A stretch of DNA of 64,000 nt from Brachybacterium vulturis (GCF_002407185.1 NZ_CP023563.1:1612001-1676000), one strand, 5' to 3'. Shown: positions 49,868 through 59,413, counted from the first letter of the stretch. Program-made: numbers and translations. Notes: generated by a model not told the origin, from the sequence alone.

Positions 49868-50713
49868 TCAGCGGGACGGTGCGTCGGCGGGCCAGGCGTT
49901 GGGCACACAGCCCTGCAGGTCGATCGACTGCTGGAGCATCACCGGTGACGCTTCTCCCGCACCGCCGCAGCGCGCATGGCTGTGCCCGAGGAAGTGCCCC
50001 ACCTCGTGATTGATCATGTAGGCGCGGTACTCGCTCAGATCGTCGTAGGTGGGGGTGGCGTGCAGCCAGCGATCCGAGTTCAGCACCACGTCGGGCCCGA
50101 CGCGACAGCTCCACAGCCCACCTGTCCTCGCCGGGAGGCACAGCTCGTCGACCGTCGGAGGGGAGGCCAGTGAGATCGTGAGCTCGGCGTCCTCGAGCGT
50201 CGCCACCTGCTGGAACGTCACATCCTCGAGGTCCTGCCAGCCGCGCGGATCGGCGAGGACCTCAGCGATCCGGGCCGCCGCCTCGTCGGCGCCGATCCCG
50301 GTCCCGCCCTCGACGCGCAGCGCGTAGGTGCGGACCGTGCTCCCTGCTGCGCTCTCGGCAGGGGCGGCGGCAGCTGCGGCGACGGTCCAGGTGCCGTCGC
50401 CCACCGTGCCGGAGCGGACGATCTCCGCGCTCTCGGCGGCCTCCTCCGCGGCGCCTGCCTCGGCCACGGGGGTGGGGGAGGGGCGTGCTGCGGGGCTGCC
50501 GTCCTGGCCCTCCCCGCCCCCGTCGCTCGCCATCGCCGACGGCGTGCTCGAGGCGGCGGCGCTGACGGGCTCGCCCTCACCGCCGAGGGTGCGCAGGACC
50601 AGGGTCAGTGCGAGGATCAGCAGGACGGCCAGCAGCAGCACCAGGCCGGAGCGGAGGAGGCGACCTCGACGGGTGAGCCGGAGCTGCGGACGAGGCGCTG
50701 TGGGGTGGGACAC
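49868..50713 (-). CDS. DUF3152 secreted metalloprotease-like protein
   Basis: 281 aa from GTG 50713; a GTG at 50758 is possible. Signal anchor LLRSGLVLLLAVLLILALTLVL, a disordered Ser/Pro/Glu linker (residues ~50-95), then the DUF3152 domain with GVDEAAAR-type helix (IGADEAAARIAEVL), LCLPARTGGLWSCRVG, VVLNSDRWL and the zinc-binding-like MINHEVGHFLGHSHARCGG (HExxHxxGxxH-like: HEVGHFLGH). Probably an envelope-anchored zinc peptidase; substrate unknown. Confidence 0.85.
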   Translation of the reverse strand: MSHPTAPRPQLRLTRRGRLLRSGLVLLLAVLLILALTLVLRTLGGEGEPVSAAASSTPSAMASDGGGEGQDGSPAARPSPTPVAEAGAAEEAAESAEIVRSGTVGDGTWTVAAAAAAPAESAAGSTVRTYALRVEGGTGIGADEAAARIAEVLADPRGWQDLEDVTFQQVATLEDAELTISLASPPTVDELCLPARTGGLWSCRVGPDVVLNSDRWLHATPTYDDLSEYRAYMINHEVGHFLGHSHARCGGAGEASPVMLQQSIDLQGCVPNAWPADAPSR

Positions 50714-50786
50714 CGCACCACGGTACGGGACTCCGGCGTCGATGACCGGCAGGAACACACGGTCCCCCGCCTGCGCTCGCGCTCAG

Positions 50787-50792
50787 TACCCT
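50787..50792 (+). promoter_or_regulatory. Candidate -10 of the DUF429 gene
   Basis: TACCCT ends 6 nt before ATG 50799; no Shine-Dalgarno, leaderless geometry. Confidence 0.4.
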
Positions 50793-50798
50793 GACTCG

Positions 50799-51548
50799 AT
50801 GCATCGCACGTACGTCGGCATCGATCTCGCCGCTCAGCCCCGCCGCACCGGCCTGGCGGTGCTCCGCGAGGACGGGGAGCGCTGTGTGCTCGACACGGTG
50901 CGGGTGGGGGCGGGGGACGACGCGCTGATCGGCGCGGTGTCCGGGGCCGCGAAGGCAGGGGTCGACGTTCCGCTGGGATGGCCCCGACGGTTCGTCGAGC
51001 TGCTCGCCGCGCACGCCGCGCTCGAGCTGTCCGCGCCGGAGTCCACCGGTGACGATTGGCGTCGTGACCTCGCGATGCGAGCGACGGATCGGGTGGTGCA
51101 CCGGCGGACGGCCCTGACCCCGCTGAGCGTCGCGACGGACCGCATCGCCCACCCGGCGCTGCGGTGGGCCGGCATCGAGGCCCGGATGCGGGACCTCGGT
51201 CTCGACGTCGCGCGCGACGGCTCGGGAACGCTCTGCGAGGTGTACCCGGCGGCGGCGCTGCGGATCTGGGGACTCGCCCATCGCGGGTACAAGGGCGACA
51301 AGAACCAGGTGCCGCGGGCTGCGCTGGTCGACACGCTGAGTGCGCGAGAGCCGTCGCTGGACTGGAACGGGCACCGTGCGCTCTGCGCGTCCGCGGACGA
51401 TGCACTGGATGCTGTGCTGGCGGCGCTCATCGCCCGCGAGGTCGACCACGGCCGTGCGGTCCCGCCGGACCCGGAGCACCTCGAGCTCGCCCATCAGGAG
51501 GGCTGGATCTGGCTCCCTCGCGAGACGCCGCAGGAGGTCGGTCTCTGA
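50799..51548 (+). CDS. DUF429 family protein
   Basis: 249 aa. RNase H-like fold of DUF429: YVGIDLAAQPRRTGLAVL (first acidic residue), AKAGVDVPLGWP (second), REATDRVVHR-like MRATDRVVHRRT, EVYPAAALRIWG and CASADDALDAVLAALIAREV (late acidic pair). Predicted nuclease-like; function unknown. Confidence 0.85.
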   Translation: MHRTYVGIDLAAQPRRTGLAVLREDGERCVLDTVRVGAGDDALIGAVSGAAKAGVDVPLGWPRRFVELLAAHAALELSAPESTGDDWRRDLAMRATDRVVHRRTALTPLSVATDRIAHPALRWAGIEARMRDLGLDVARDGSGTLCEVYPAAALRIWGLAHRGYKGDKNQVPRAALVDTLSAREPSLDWNGHRALCASADDALDAVLAALIAREVDHGRAVPPDPEHLELAHQEGWIWLPRETPQEVGL

Positions 51549-51567
51549 GCGGTCCCCCGCCTCGGGC

Positions 51568-52155
51568 TCAGCCGGCCGATGCTGTGCCCCCGCCCTCCTC
51601 CCGCAGGCGCGGTTCGACCCGCTTCGCCGGGCGGTAGCCGGCCTTGTCCGCGTAGTACGCACGGATGCGGTCCATATCCGCACCGATGTCCCCGCTCAGC
51701 TCGATGCTCGGTCCCAGGCCCGTGGTCATGGTGGTGCGATCCACGTAGCCGAGCACCACCGGCATCCCGGTGGCCTGCGCGATGCGGTAGAAGCCGGATT
51801 TCCAGTGGGCGTGCGCGCCGCGCGTGCCGTCGGGCGTGACCACCAGACCGAACCTCTCACCGGCGTGCAGCCGGGCCACCACCTCCTCGACCACCCGGCT
51901 CGGTGCCGAGCGGTCCACCGGGATCCCGCCGAGCGCCCGCATCAGCGGACCCCGCCAGGAGGTGAACAGGGTGTGCTTGCCGAGCCAGCGCATCGGCATC
52001 CGCAGCCTCCAGGAGATGGCCAGCATGATCACGAAGTCCCAGTTCGAGGTGTGCGGGGCCCCGATGATCACGGAGGGACGGCGCGGAGCGGGCTCGGTGA
52101 CGAGCTGCCAGGGGGCGACGGCCCAGAAGGCACGGGCGAGAAGGCGACGGAGCAT
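51568..52155 (-). CDS. 1-acylglycerol-3-phosphate acyltransferase-like (PlsC family)
   Basis: 195 aa. Acyltransferase motifs: IIGAPHTSNWDFVIML (HxxxxD), GGIPVDRSAPSRVVEEVV, and VVTPDGTRGAHAHWKSGFYRIA in place of the usual EGTRS. A short soluble-looking member with one hydrophobic N-terminal segment. Acts on lysophospholipids or related acceptors in membrane lipid synthesis; acceptor unknown. Confidence 0.85.
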   Translation of the reverse strand: MLRRLLARAFWAVAPWQLVTEPAPRRPSVIIGAPHTSNWDFVIMLAISWRLRMPMRWLGKHTLFTSWRGPLMRALGGIPVDRSAPSRVVEEVVARLHAGERFGLVVTPDGTRGAHAHWKSGFYRIAQATGMPVVLGYVDRTTMTTGLGPSIELSGDIGADMDRIRAYYADKAGYRPAKRVEPRLREEGGGTASAG

Positions 52156-52227
52156 GCGCTCAACCTAGGTGACCGGTGGTGCTCCACGGCGCGGAATCCG
52201 CAGGCCGGTGCGGATCAGCGGCGCGGA

Positions 52228-52668
52228 TCACTCGGAACCGGGCGGGCGCCGCGTCTGCTTGAGCACCGCTCGCCGTCGCTTCGCCTCCAGCCGCCGACGC
52301 TTCGATGCCCTGGTGGGGCGGGTCGCACGACGCGCCACCGGGGGAGCGACCGACTCGCGCAGCAGGGTGGCGAGACGTTCACGCGCCGCGCGACGATTCT
52401 GGTGTTGGGAGCGCTGTTCGGCGGCGGTGACGGTGAGGACGGCGCCGGCGAGCTTCCCGGCCAGGTGGGCGAGCGCGCGCGTGCGCTGGACCTCGTCCAG
52501 CGCCGTGGTGGTGGCCAGGTCCAGGCTCAGCTGGACCCGCGAATCGGTGGTGTTGACCCCTTGTCCTCCGGGGCCGGAGGCATGGGAGAACTGCTCGGAC
52601 AGCTCCGCGGCGGGCACGAGCAGGCCGTGCGGTGCGCCCGGGCCGGGGGTCACCCGCAGATCGTCCAT
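52228..52668 (-). CDS. arfB: Alternative ribosome-rescue factor / peptidyl-tRNA hydrolase ArfB
   Basis: 146 aa from ATG 52668. Class-I release factor core FSHASGPGGQGVNTTDSRVQLSLDL with the catalytic GGQ, and a basic C-terminal tail (ARRATRPTRASKRRRLEAKRRR) that enters the empty mRNA channel. ArfB hydrolyses peptidyl-tRNA on stalled ribosomes, backing up trans-translation. Confidence 0.94.
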   Translation of the reverse strand: MDDLRVTPGPGAPHGLLVPAAELSEQFSHASGPGGQGVNTTDSRVQLSLDLATTTALDEVQRTRALAHLAGKLAGAVLTVTAAEQRSQHQNRRAARERLATLLRESVAPPVARRATRPTRASKRRRLEAKRRRAVLKQTRRPPGSE

Positions 52669-52783
52669 GCCCCCAGTGTGGCCGACCGCGGTGCGCGACG
52701 GCGGCGGACGCGCACCGAGGGCACGACGGGGACATTCCGGGGACGGGGTAGCCGCGCGGCCCCGATCCGGGCACGATGGAGGC

Positions 52784-53098
52784 ATGGCTGATTCGAAGAA
52801 GACCCTGACCTCCGCCGAGATCGCCGAGGCCGCGCTCACCGACTGGCGTCAGGACGGCGAGACGCTCACCGCGCGTTTCGCCACCGGTGACTTCGCGACC
52901 GGCCTCGATCTCGTCGGCCGCATCGGAGCATCCGCCGAGGAGGCGAACCACCACCCCGACCTCACCCTCACCTATCCCGAGGTCACCGTGACGCTCTCGA
53001 GCCACGACGTCGGCGGGATCACCTCCCGCGACCTCGCTCTCGCACGCCGGATCAGCGAGCATGCCGCAGCTCTCGACATCGCGGCGACCTCCGCCTGA
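52784..53098 (+). CDS. Pterin-4a-carbinolamine dehydratase
   Basis: 104 aa from ATG 52784 (GATGGAGG upstream; CACGAT 6 nt before). PCD/DCoH words: LTSAEIAEAALTDWRQDG, FATGLDLVGRIGASAEEANHHPDLTLTYPEVTVTLSSHDVGGITSRDLALAR with the catalytic His pair. It dehydrates 4a-hydroxytetrahydropterin; no aromatic amino acid hydroxylase is in the window, so a molybdopterin- or folate-related role is possible. Confidence 0.93.
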   Translation: MADSKKTLTSAEIAEAALTDWRQDGETLTARFATGDFATGLDLVGRIGASAEEANHHPDLTLTYPEVTVTLSSHDVGGITSRDLALARRISEHAAALDIAATSA

Positions 53099-53349
53099 CC
53101 CCTCCCGCGCGTTCCGTCCCGGGACGAGGGAAGGCCGCACGAGAGATCCACGGCGGCGTCGAGGCTGTCGTGCGGGTCCTGCTGCCCGGACCGTTACTGC
53201 ACCGTTGCCTTGCCGGGCGCCATAAGTGGTGGCCAGATGCCCTGGATGTGGTGAGATGGGCCCATCCTGCCCGCAGAGTCCCCTCGGGGAGCTGGCGGGC
53301 ACCCGTACGAGCGTGGTCTGAACGACCTCGACGAAGAGGAGCGCACACG

Positions 53350-54348
53350 ATGAGAATCGGACGACGGACATTTGCGACGCTGGGCCCGCTGGCGGCCCTC
53401 GGCCTGCTGGCCGCCTGCAGCGACGACGGCGGCGGCAGCGACGGCGGCGGTGGTGGCGGCGAGGGTGACTTCGTCACCGACCTCACCTTCGGCACCGGTG
53501 GTACCGGTGGCGTGTACTACCCCCTCGGCGGCGAGTACGCGACCATCTACGAGGACAACATCGACGGCATCACCGTCACCTACACCGATTCCGGCGCCTC
53601 GGTGGAGAACATCGGCAAGATCTTCCAGGGCGAATGGCAGCTGGGCATCGCCCAGTCGGACACCGCCAACAAGGCGGTCACGGGCGAGGGCGAGTTCGAG
53701 GGCGCCCAGGTCGACAACATCGGCTGGATCGCCGGTCTCTACCCCGAGGCCGCCCACATCGTCACGCTCGAGGGCAACGGGATCGAGTCCCCGGCGGACC
53801 TCAAGGGCAAGAAGATCGCCGTGGGCGACGTCGGCTCCGGCACCCGTGCGGTCTCCGATGCGATCCTCACCGCCTACGGCATCGGCGAGGACGACTACGA
53901 GAAGTTCGAGCAGGACTTCTCCAGCTCGCTCGATCTCCTGCGCGACAACAACATCGATGCGTCGGTGTTCGTGGTCGGCACCCCGACCGGCTCGCTCGGC
54001 GACCTCGCCGCGACCAATGACGTCAAGCTGGTCTCGCTCGAGCAGGACAAGGCCGACAAGGTCGCGAGCGAGAGCCTCTACGAGGTCTACACGATCAAGC
54101 CCGAGGCGTACGAGTTCCTCCAGGAGCCGGTCACCACCCTCTCGGTCGCCGCGGCGCTGATCGCCTCGACCACACAGGTCAGCCCCGAGGTCGGGTACGA
54201 GCTCACCAAGGCGACCTTCGAGTTCGCCGACACCATCACCCTCCCGCAGGGCGACCTGATCGCCCACGACTTCGCGCTGACCGGTCAGGGAGAGGTCCCG
54301 CTGCACCCCGGCGCGAAGAAGTACTACGAGGAAGAGGGGCTGCTCTGA
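53350..54348 (+). CDS. TAXI-type TRAP transporter solute-binding lipoprotein
   Basis: 332 aa from ATG 53350. Lipoprotein signal with lipobox LGLLAACS near residue 20, a Gly/Ser/Asp linker, then the TAXI fold: LTFGTGGTGGVYYPLGGEYA, WQLGIAQSDTANKAVTGEG, GWIAGLYPEAAHIVTL and LKGKKIAVGDVGSGTRAVSDAIL. Carboxylate or amino-acid binding is typical. Two nt before the permease gene, so one operon. Confidence 0.94.
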   Translation: MRIGRRTFATLGPLAALGLLAACSDDGGGSDGGGGGGEGDFVTDLTFGTGGTGGVYYPLGGEYATIYEDNIDGITVTYTDSGASVENIGKIFQGEWQLGIAQSDTANKAVTGEGEFEGAQVDNIGWIAGLYPEAAHIVTLEGNGIESPADLKGKKIAVGDVGSGTRAVSDAILTAYGIGEDDYEKFEQDFSSSLDLLRDNNIDASVFVVGTPTGSLGDLAATNDVKLVSLEQDKADKVASESLYEVYTIKPEAYEFLQEPVTTLSVAAALIASTTQVSPEVGYELTKATFEFADTITLPQGDLIAHDFALTGQGEVPLHPGAKKYYEEEGLL

Positions 54349-54349
54349 G

Positions 54350-56353
54350 ATGAGCGCCGAGGACCACGAGAAAGCTCCCGGAGCCTCCTCTCTCGAGGTC
54401 GACGAGCAGGCGCAGCATGAGGCCGAGGCGAGAGCCGAGGAGCTGCTGCGCGAGCACGACGCATCCAGTCGAGTCCGCACGAAGCTGGGGCTGTGGGCCT
54501 GGGGGGTGGGCGGTCTCTCGATCGCTCTCACCCTGTTCCACCTCTATACCGGGATCTTCGGCTCCCGGCCCTCCCTGATCCAGGGTGCCATCCACCTCGC
54601 CGGCGCCACCTCGATCATCTTCCTGCTGTACCCCGCGGGCAAGTCCGTCGAGCGTCGCGGCGGCAGAGCCGGAATCCCCTGGTGGGACGTGGTGCTGTCG
54701 CTGGTCGCGCTCGCGGTCAACCTGTACATCGTGGTGCGGTACTCGCATCTGACCAGCAATCTCGTCCAGATCATGGGCTTCGAGACCCTCGACTACGTGG
54801 TCGCCAGCCTGGGCATCGTGCTCACGCTCGAAGCGACCAGGCGCTGCGTCGGCCTGCCGATCGTGATCATCGGCCTGACGGCGATCGGCTATTCGACCGT
54901 GATCGTCGGCCAATCCTGGCAGGACTACGCGGTCGGCACCTTCTTCACCTCTCGCGCCGGCATCTTCGGAACGCCGATCCAGGTCTCCTCCACCTTCATC
55001 TTCCTGTTCCTGCTGTTCGCCGTGGTGCTGATCCGCACCAACATCGGGCTGCTCTTCAACGACCTGGCCTTCCGCCTCACCGGGCGCTTCACCGGTGGTC
55101 CGGCGAAGGCCGCGGTGGCGGCCTCCGGCCTGCAGGGGATGATCTCCGGCTCGTCGGTCGCGAACACCGTCGCCTCGGGATCCTTCACGATCCCGCTGAT
55201 GAAGAAGGCCGGGTTCCGACCGCACTTCGCGGGCGCGGCCGAGGCCACCGCCTCCACGGGCGGGCAGATCATGCCGCCGATCATGGGCGCCGCCGCATTC
55301 ATCATGGCGGAGTACACCGGGATCCCGTACAACGACATCATCGTCATCGCGATCATCCCGGCGGCCCTCTACTTTCTGGGGGCGTTCGTCTCCGTGCACT
55401 TCGAGGCGAAGCGCATGCGGATCAAGGGCATCCCCGCCTCGGAGCTGCCCGGGTGGAAGAGCATCCTGGCGAGGCTGGACCTGCTGGCCCCGCTGGTGAT
55501 CATCGTGTTCATGATGCTGTCGGGCTTCTCGCCGGCGCGCGCCGCGCTGTGGGGTGTGGGAGTGGCCTTCGCCCTGAGCTTCCTGCGCAAGTCCACCCGG
55601 CTCTCGTTCACCGGGATCGTGGCGACGCTCGAGGCCGGCGCCCGCACCGCGCTCCCCGTGATCGCCGCCTGTGCGACCGCCGGCATCGTGGCCGGCACGG
55701 TCACCGGCACCGGCCTGGGCGGTCGGCTCGGCAACGCCGTCATCGACATCGCCCAGGGCAACTTCCTGCTGGTGCTGCTGATGACGATGATCGTCTGCCT
55801 GATCCTCGGCATGGGTCTGCCGACCACCGCGAACTACGTGGTCACCGCCACCGTCGCCGCGCCGATCCTGATCAACAACTTCGAGGTGCCGGTGATCGCT
55901 GCGCACATGTTCGTGTTCTTCTTCGGGATCCTCGCGGACGTCACCCCGCCGGTCTGCCTGGCCGCCTACGCCGGCTCCGGCATCGCGGGCTCCAATCCGC
56001 TCAAGACCGGCGTGACCGCGCTGCGGCTGGCGATCGCCGGCTTCCTCATCCCGTTCGTGTTCGTCCTGGAGCCGTCGCTGCTGCTCGCAGGCACCGTCGC
56101 CGAGCTGATCCCGGCTCTGGTGACGGTGATCCTGGGCATGGTCGCGATCGCGGCGGGCCTGGCCGGCTACTTCGTCACGGATGCCACGAAGATCGAACGG
56201 GTGGTGCTGGTCGTCGGCGGCGTGATGATGGTCTATCCGTGGATCGTCATCTCGGTGGTGGGCATCGTCCTGGCGGCAGCCGTGGTCGCGCTGCAGCTCA
56301 TCCGGCGCGGTCGGCACCGCAGCGACCGCGGCTCCGCCCCGGTCGCCGCCTGA
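54350..56353 (+). CDS. TRAP transporter fused 4TM/12TM permease (TAXI class)
   Basis: 667 aa with about 16-18 hydrophobic helices; the small (DctQ-like) and large (DctM-like) subunits are fused. An N-terminal charged segment of ~45 residues is followed by DctM words: GGPAKAAVAASGLQGMISGSSVANTVASGSFTIPLMKKAGF, AEATASTGGQIMPPIMGAAAFIMAEYTGIPY, and ILGMGLPTTANYVVTATVAAPIL. Na+-driven solute uptake with the lipoprotein encoded just upstream. Solute unknown. Confidence 0.94.
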   Translation: MSAEDHEKAPGASSLEVDEQAQHEAEARAEELLREHDASSRVRTKLGLWAWGVGGLSIALTLFHLYTGIFGSRPSLIQGAIHLAGATSIIFLLYPAGKSVERRGGRAGIPWWDVVLSLVALAVNLYIVVRYSHLTSNLVQIMGFETLDYVVASLGIVLTLEATRRCVGLPIVIIGLTAIGYSTVIVGQSWQDYAVGTFFTSRAGIFGTPIQVSSTFIFLFLLFAVVLIRTNIGLLFNDLAFRLTGRFTGGPAKAAVAASGLQGMISGSSVANTVASGSFTIPLMKKAGFRPHFAGAAEATASTGGQIMPPIMGAAAFIMAEYTGIPYNDIIVIAIIPAALYFLGAFVSVHFEAKRMRIKGIPASELPGWKSILARLDLLAPLVIIVFMMLSGFSPARAALWGVGVAFALSFLRKSTRLSFTGIVATLEAGARTALPVIAACATAGIVAGTVTGTGLGGRLGNAVIDIAQGNFLLVLLMTMIVCLILGMGLPTTANYVVTATVAAPILINNFEVPVIAAHMFVFFFGILADVTPPVCLAAYAGSGIAGSNPLKTGVTALRLAIAGFLIPFVFVLEPSLLLAGTVAELIPALVTVILGMVAIAAGLAGYFVTDATKIERVVLVVGGVMMVYPWIVISVVGIVLAAAVVALQLIRRGRHRSDRGSAPVAA

Positions 56354-56387
56354 GCAGCGCTGACGCGGCCCGGGGCAGGCCCCGGAT

Positions 56388-56416
56388 CCGCCACGACGTC
56401 TCAGCCGTCGTGGCGG
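56388..56416. terminator. Bidirectional terminator overlapping the dodecin stop
   Basis: Perfect 11-bp stem CCGCCACGACG (56388-56398) / CGTCGTGGCGG (56406-56416) with a 7-nt loop; the dodecin stop codon (56401-56403) is in the loop. A second small hairpin CCGGGG/CCCCGG at 56370-56385 precedes it. It can end both the TRAP operon and the dodecin gene. Confidence 0.7.
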
Positions 56417-56610
56417 AAGCCGATCTTGATCGTCACCTGCCAATCGGCGACGTAGCCGTCCTCGAGATGGCCACGGATGGACTGGACCTCGAACCAGTCC
56501 AGGTTCCGCAGGGTCTTGGATGCCTGGGCGAGAGCGTTCTTCACCGCATCGTCGCTGCTCTCCGGTGAGGTGCCGACGATCTCGGTGACGTTGTAGACGT
56601 GGCCTGCCAT
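56401..56610 (-). CDS. Dodecin flavin-binding protein
   Basis: 69 aa. VYNVTEIVGTSPESSDDAVKNALAQASKTLRNLDWFEVQSIRGHLEDGYVADWQVTIKIGFR; Trp39 and the Q/H positions around VQSIRGH form the flavin stack. Assembles as a hollow dodecamer that stores FMN or riboflavin. Convergent with the TRAP operon. Complete. Confidence 0.95.
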   Translation of the reverse strand: MAGHVYNVTEIVGTSPESSDDAVKNALAQASKTLRNLDWFEVQSIRGHLEDGYVADWQVTIKIGFRHDG

Positions 56611-56812
56611 GGTGACCTCCTGGTGGACGCCTGCGGGGCCGGACCCCGCAGGATCGGTGCGCTCACGCTACGCCGCAGGCGGCGCGGAGGCCAGGGCCCG
56701 GCGCCACGACAGCCGTGCTGGCGCGGTCCGGCAGCGAGCCCTCGGCGCGCCCCGACCAGGACCCTCGCCCCCGGAATCTGCCGAAAGGGTATGACCGGGG
56801 ATCGATCACGGC

Positions 56813-56818
56813 TAGGGT
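56813..56818 (+). promoter_or_regulatory. Candidate -10 of hppA
   Basis: TAGGGT on the plus strand, giving a 5' UTR of about 73 nt before ATG 56898, where GGAGG at 56887-56891 serves as Shine-Dalgarno. Confidence 0.4.
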
Positions 56819-56897
56819 GCCCGCATCAGGACGGCGCGCTCATCGACGAGCGCGGCCCTATGACGGAACCCAGAACCACGACGACGTGCGGAGGCCC

Positions 56898-59231
56898 CTC
56901 ATGACCCCGGAAGCCATCACCCTCTCCGCGGCGAGTCTCACCACGGTGGCCGTGATCGTGGTGATCTCCCTGATCGCCATCGCCATGGCGCTGAGATTCC
57001 GCACCGAGGTGCTGCGGGCCAAGACGGGGACCGACGCCATGAACGAGGTCGCCGGTGCCGTCCAGGAGGGCGCCGCAGCCTACCTGCGCCGACAGCTGCG
57101 CACCCTGGGCGTCTTCGCCGTCATCGCCTTCCTGCTGCTCCTGCTGCTGCCCACCCACGGCGCGAGCGGCACCGAGGGGATGCTGCTGCGCGCAGCGCGC
57201 TCGGTCGCGTTCCTGGTGGGAGCCGCCTTCTCCGGTCTGATCGGCTACCTCGGGATGTGGCTGGCGGTGCGGGCGAACGTGCGGGTCGCCGCGGCGGCGC
57301 ACGAGGTGGGCCGGGACCCGGCGATGCTCATCGCGGTGCGCACCGGTGCCTGCGTGGGGATGGCGACGATCGGTTTCGGCCTGCTCGGCGCCGGCATCGT
57401 GGTGCTGATCTTCGGCGGTGACGCCGCACTGGTGCTGGAGGGCTTCGGCTTCGGCGCCGCGATGGTGGCGATGTTCATGCGCGTCGGCGGCGGCATCTTC
57501 ACCAAGGCCGCCGACGTCGGCGCCGACCTGGTGGGCAAGGTCGAGCAGAACATCCCCGAGGACGATCCCCGCAATGCCGCGACCATCGCGGACAACGTCG
57601 GCGACAACGTGGGCGACTGCGCCGGGATGGCCGCGGACCTCTTCGAGTCCTACGCGGTGACCCTGGTCGCCGCACTGATCCTGGGCCGGGCCGCCTTCGG
57701 CGAGGCGGGGATGGTGTTCCCCCTGATCGTCCCCGCGATCGGGGTGCTCACCGCCCTGATCGGCATCTACCTCACCACCCCTAAGGACGGCCAGAGCGCC
57801 CTGACCACGATCCGGCGCTCCTTCCTGTACTCGGCCGTGATCTCCGCGGTGCTGTGCACCGTCGCGGCCTTCGTCTACCTGCCCGGCAGCTTCGCCGAGC
57901 TCGGCATCGAGGACTCGACCGCCGCGGTCGACGACCCGAGGATCATCGCCGCCGGCGCGGTCGCGATCGGCATCGCCCTCGGCGTGCTGATCCTCTACCT
58001 CACCGGCTACTACACCAGCACCGAGGACCGGCCCGTGCGCCAGGTCGCCGGCACCTCCCGCACCGGCGCCGCGACCGTGGTGCTCTCCGGCTTCTCGCTG
58101 GGCCTGGAATCCGCGGTGTTCACCGCCCTGGTGATCGCCGCGGCGGTGTTCGGCGCCTTCCTGCTGGGCGGATCCGGGATCGCCGGCCTGTTCGCCATCG
58201 CCCTGGCCGGCTGCGGCCTGCTGACCACCGTCGGCGTGATCGTCGCGATGGACACCTTCGGCCCGGTCACCGACAACGCCCAGGGGATCGCCGAGATGTC
58301 CGGCGATGTGGACGGCGAGGGCGCCCAGGTGCTCACCGAGCTCGACGCCGTCGGCAACACCACCAAGGCGATCACCAAGGGCATCGCGATCGCCACCGCC
58401 GTGCTCGCCGCGACCGCCCTGTTCGGCTCCTACACCGACGCCATCCACGAGGTGCTCGGCGACCGGTATCAGGCCTTCCTGGACCAGTCCGTCGTCTTCT
58501 CCCCGCAGACTCTCGTGGGCGTGATCATCGGCGCCGCGGTGGTGTTCCTGTTCTCCGGCCTCGCGATCAGCGCCGTCGGTCGCGCCGCCGGCGCCGTCGT
58601 CTACGAGGTGCGCCGCCAGTTCCGGGAGATCGCCGGGATCATGGAGGGCACCGCGAAGCCGGAGTACGGGCGCGTGGTCGACATCGTCACCCGCGACTCG
58701 CTGCGGGAGCTGGCCACCCCCGGCCTGCTCGCCGTGGCCGCGCCCATCGCGGTCGGCTTCGGGCTCGGCGCCCCGGCCCTGGCCGGCTACCTCGCCGGCG
58801 CCATCTCCACCGGCGTGCTGATGGCGATCATGCTCGCGAACTCCGGTGGCGCCTGGGACAACGCCAAGAAGATCGTGGAGGACGGCCACCACGGCGGCAA
58901 GGGCTCCCTCGCCCATGAGGCCACCATCATCGGCGACACCGTCGGCGATCCGTTCAAGGACACCGCCGGTCCCTCGATCAACCCGCTGATCAAGGTGATG
59001 AACCTGGTGGCCGTGCTGATCGCCCCCGCCGTGGTGGGGATGAGCGCGCTCAGCGGGGACGCGAACCCGATGCGCTACCTGATCGCCGGGGCGGCCGTGG
59101 CCGCGATCGCGGTGGCCGTGACCATCTCCATCCGCCGCGGCGTGGTGCTGGACACCGAGGACGTGGAGCCGGCCGGGAACCCGGCCGAGGCACCCAGCCG
59201 GGAGACGGCGCCGCGGCCGGAATCGCACTGA
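56898..59231 (+). CDS. hppA: Membrane-bound proton-pumping inorganic pyrophosphatase
   Basis: 777 aa from ATG 56898. About 16 membrane helices. PPi-site words DVGADLVGKVEQNIPEDDPRN, DNVGDNVGDCAGMAADLFESY, DNAQGIAEMSG and GDTVGDPFKDTAGPSINPLIKV are intact. GNTTKAITKG has Lys where K+-dependent enzymes have Ala, the signature of the K+-independent class. Couples PPi hydrolysis to proton export. Confidence 0.95.
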   Translation, partial: LMTPEAITLSAASLTTVAVIVVISLIAIAMALRFRTEVLRAKTGTDAMNEVAGAVQEGAAAYLRRQLRTLGVFAVIAFLLLLLLPTHGASGTEGMLLRAARSVAFLVGAAFSGLIGYLGMWLAVRANVRVAAAAHEVGRDPAMLIAVRTGACVGMATIGFGLLGAGIVVLIFGGDAALVLEGFGFGAAMVAMFMRVGGGIFTKAADVGADLVGKVEQNIPEDDPRNAATIADNVGDNVGDCAGMAADLFESYAVTLVAALILGRAAFGEAGMVFPLIVPAIGVLTALIGIYLTTPKDGQSALTTIRRSFLYSAVISAVLCTVAAFVYLPGSFAELGIEDSTAAVDDPRIIAAGAVAIGIALGVLILYLTGYYTSTEDRPVRQVAGTSRTGAATVVLSGFSLGLESAVFTALVIAAAVFGAFLLGGSGIAGLFAIALAGCGLLTTVGVIVAMDTFGPVTDNAQGIAEMSGDVDGEGAQVLTELDAVGNTTKAITKGIAIATAVLAATALFGSYTDAIHEVLGDRYQAFLDQSVVFSPQTLVGVIIGAAVVFLFSGLAISAVGRAAGAVVYEVRRQFREIAGIMEGTAKPEYGRVVDIVTRDSLRELATPGLLAVAAPIAVGFGLGAPALAGYLAGAISTGVLMAIMLANSGGAWDNAKKIVEDGHHGGKGSLAHEATIIGDTVGDPFKDTAGPSINPLIKVMNLVAVLIAPAVVGMSALSGDANPMRYLIAGAAVAAIAVAVTISIRRGVVLDTEDVEPAGNPAEAPSRETAPRPESH

Positions 59232-59319
59232 TCTCGGAGACGGCCCGGCGGTGACCGGTGCGGCGGTGACCCACGCCTCACCTGACTTTCGAAACACCAT
59301 CGTTCGACAAATCGCTGAG

Positions 59320-59334
59320 GATACCCTTAGTATC
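59320..59334 (+). promoter_or_regulatory. Inverted repeat in the efeUOB promoter region
   Basis: GATAC-CCTTA-GTATC (59320-59334), with TAGTAT available as a -10, about 80 nt before efeU. Iron-regulated (DtxR/IdeR or other) control would be expected for this operon, but the match to the DtxR consensus is weak. The remainder of 59232-59413 shows nothing else. Confidence 0.35.
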
Positions 59335-59413
59335 ACTCCGCGGCACTCGTCGTCACGCCCCCCGGCATCCGATGGATCCTCGGGACGACCTTGCACCACC
59401 ACCCGGAGATCCG

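Noticed and set aside
56826-59402. 858-codon frame antisense to the pyrophosphatase gene
   Set aside because: His/Gly/Asp-rich shadow of conserved hppA codons, no homology words.
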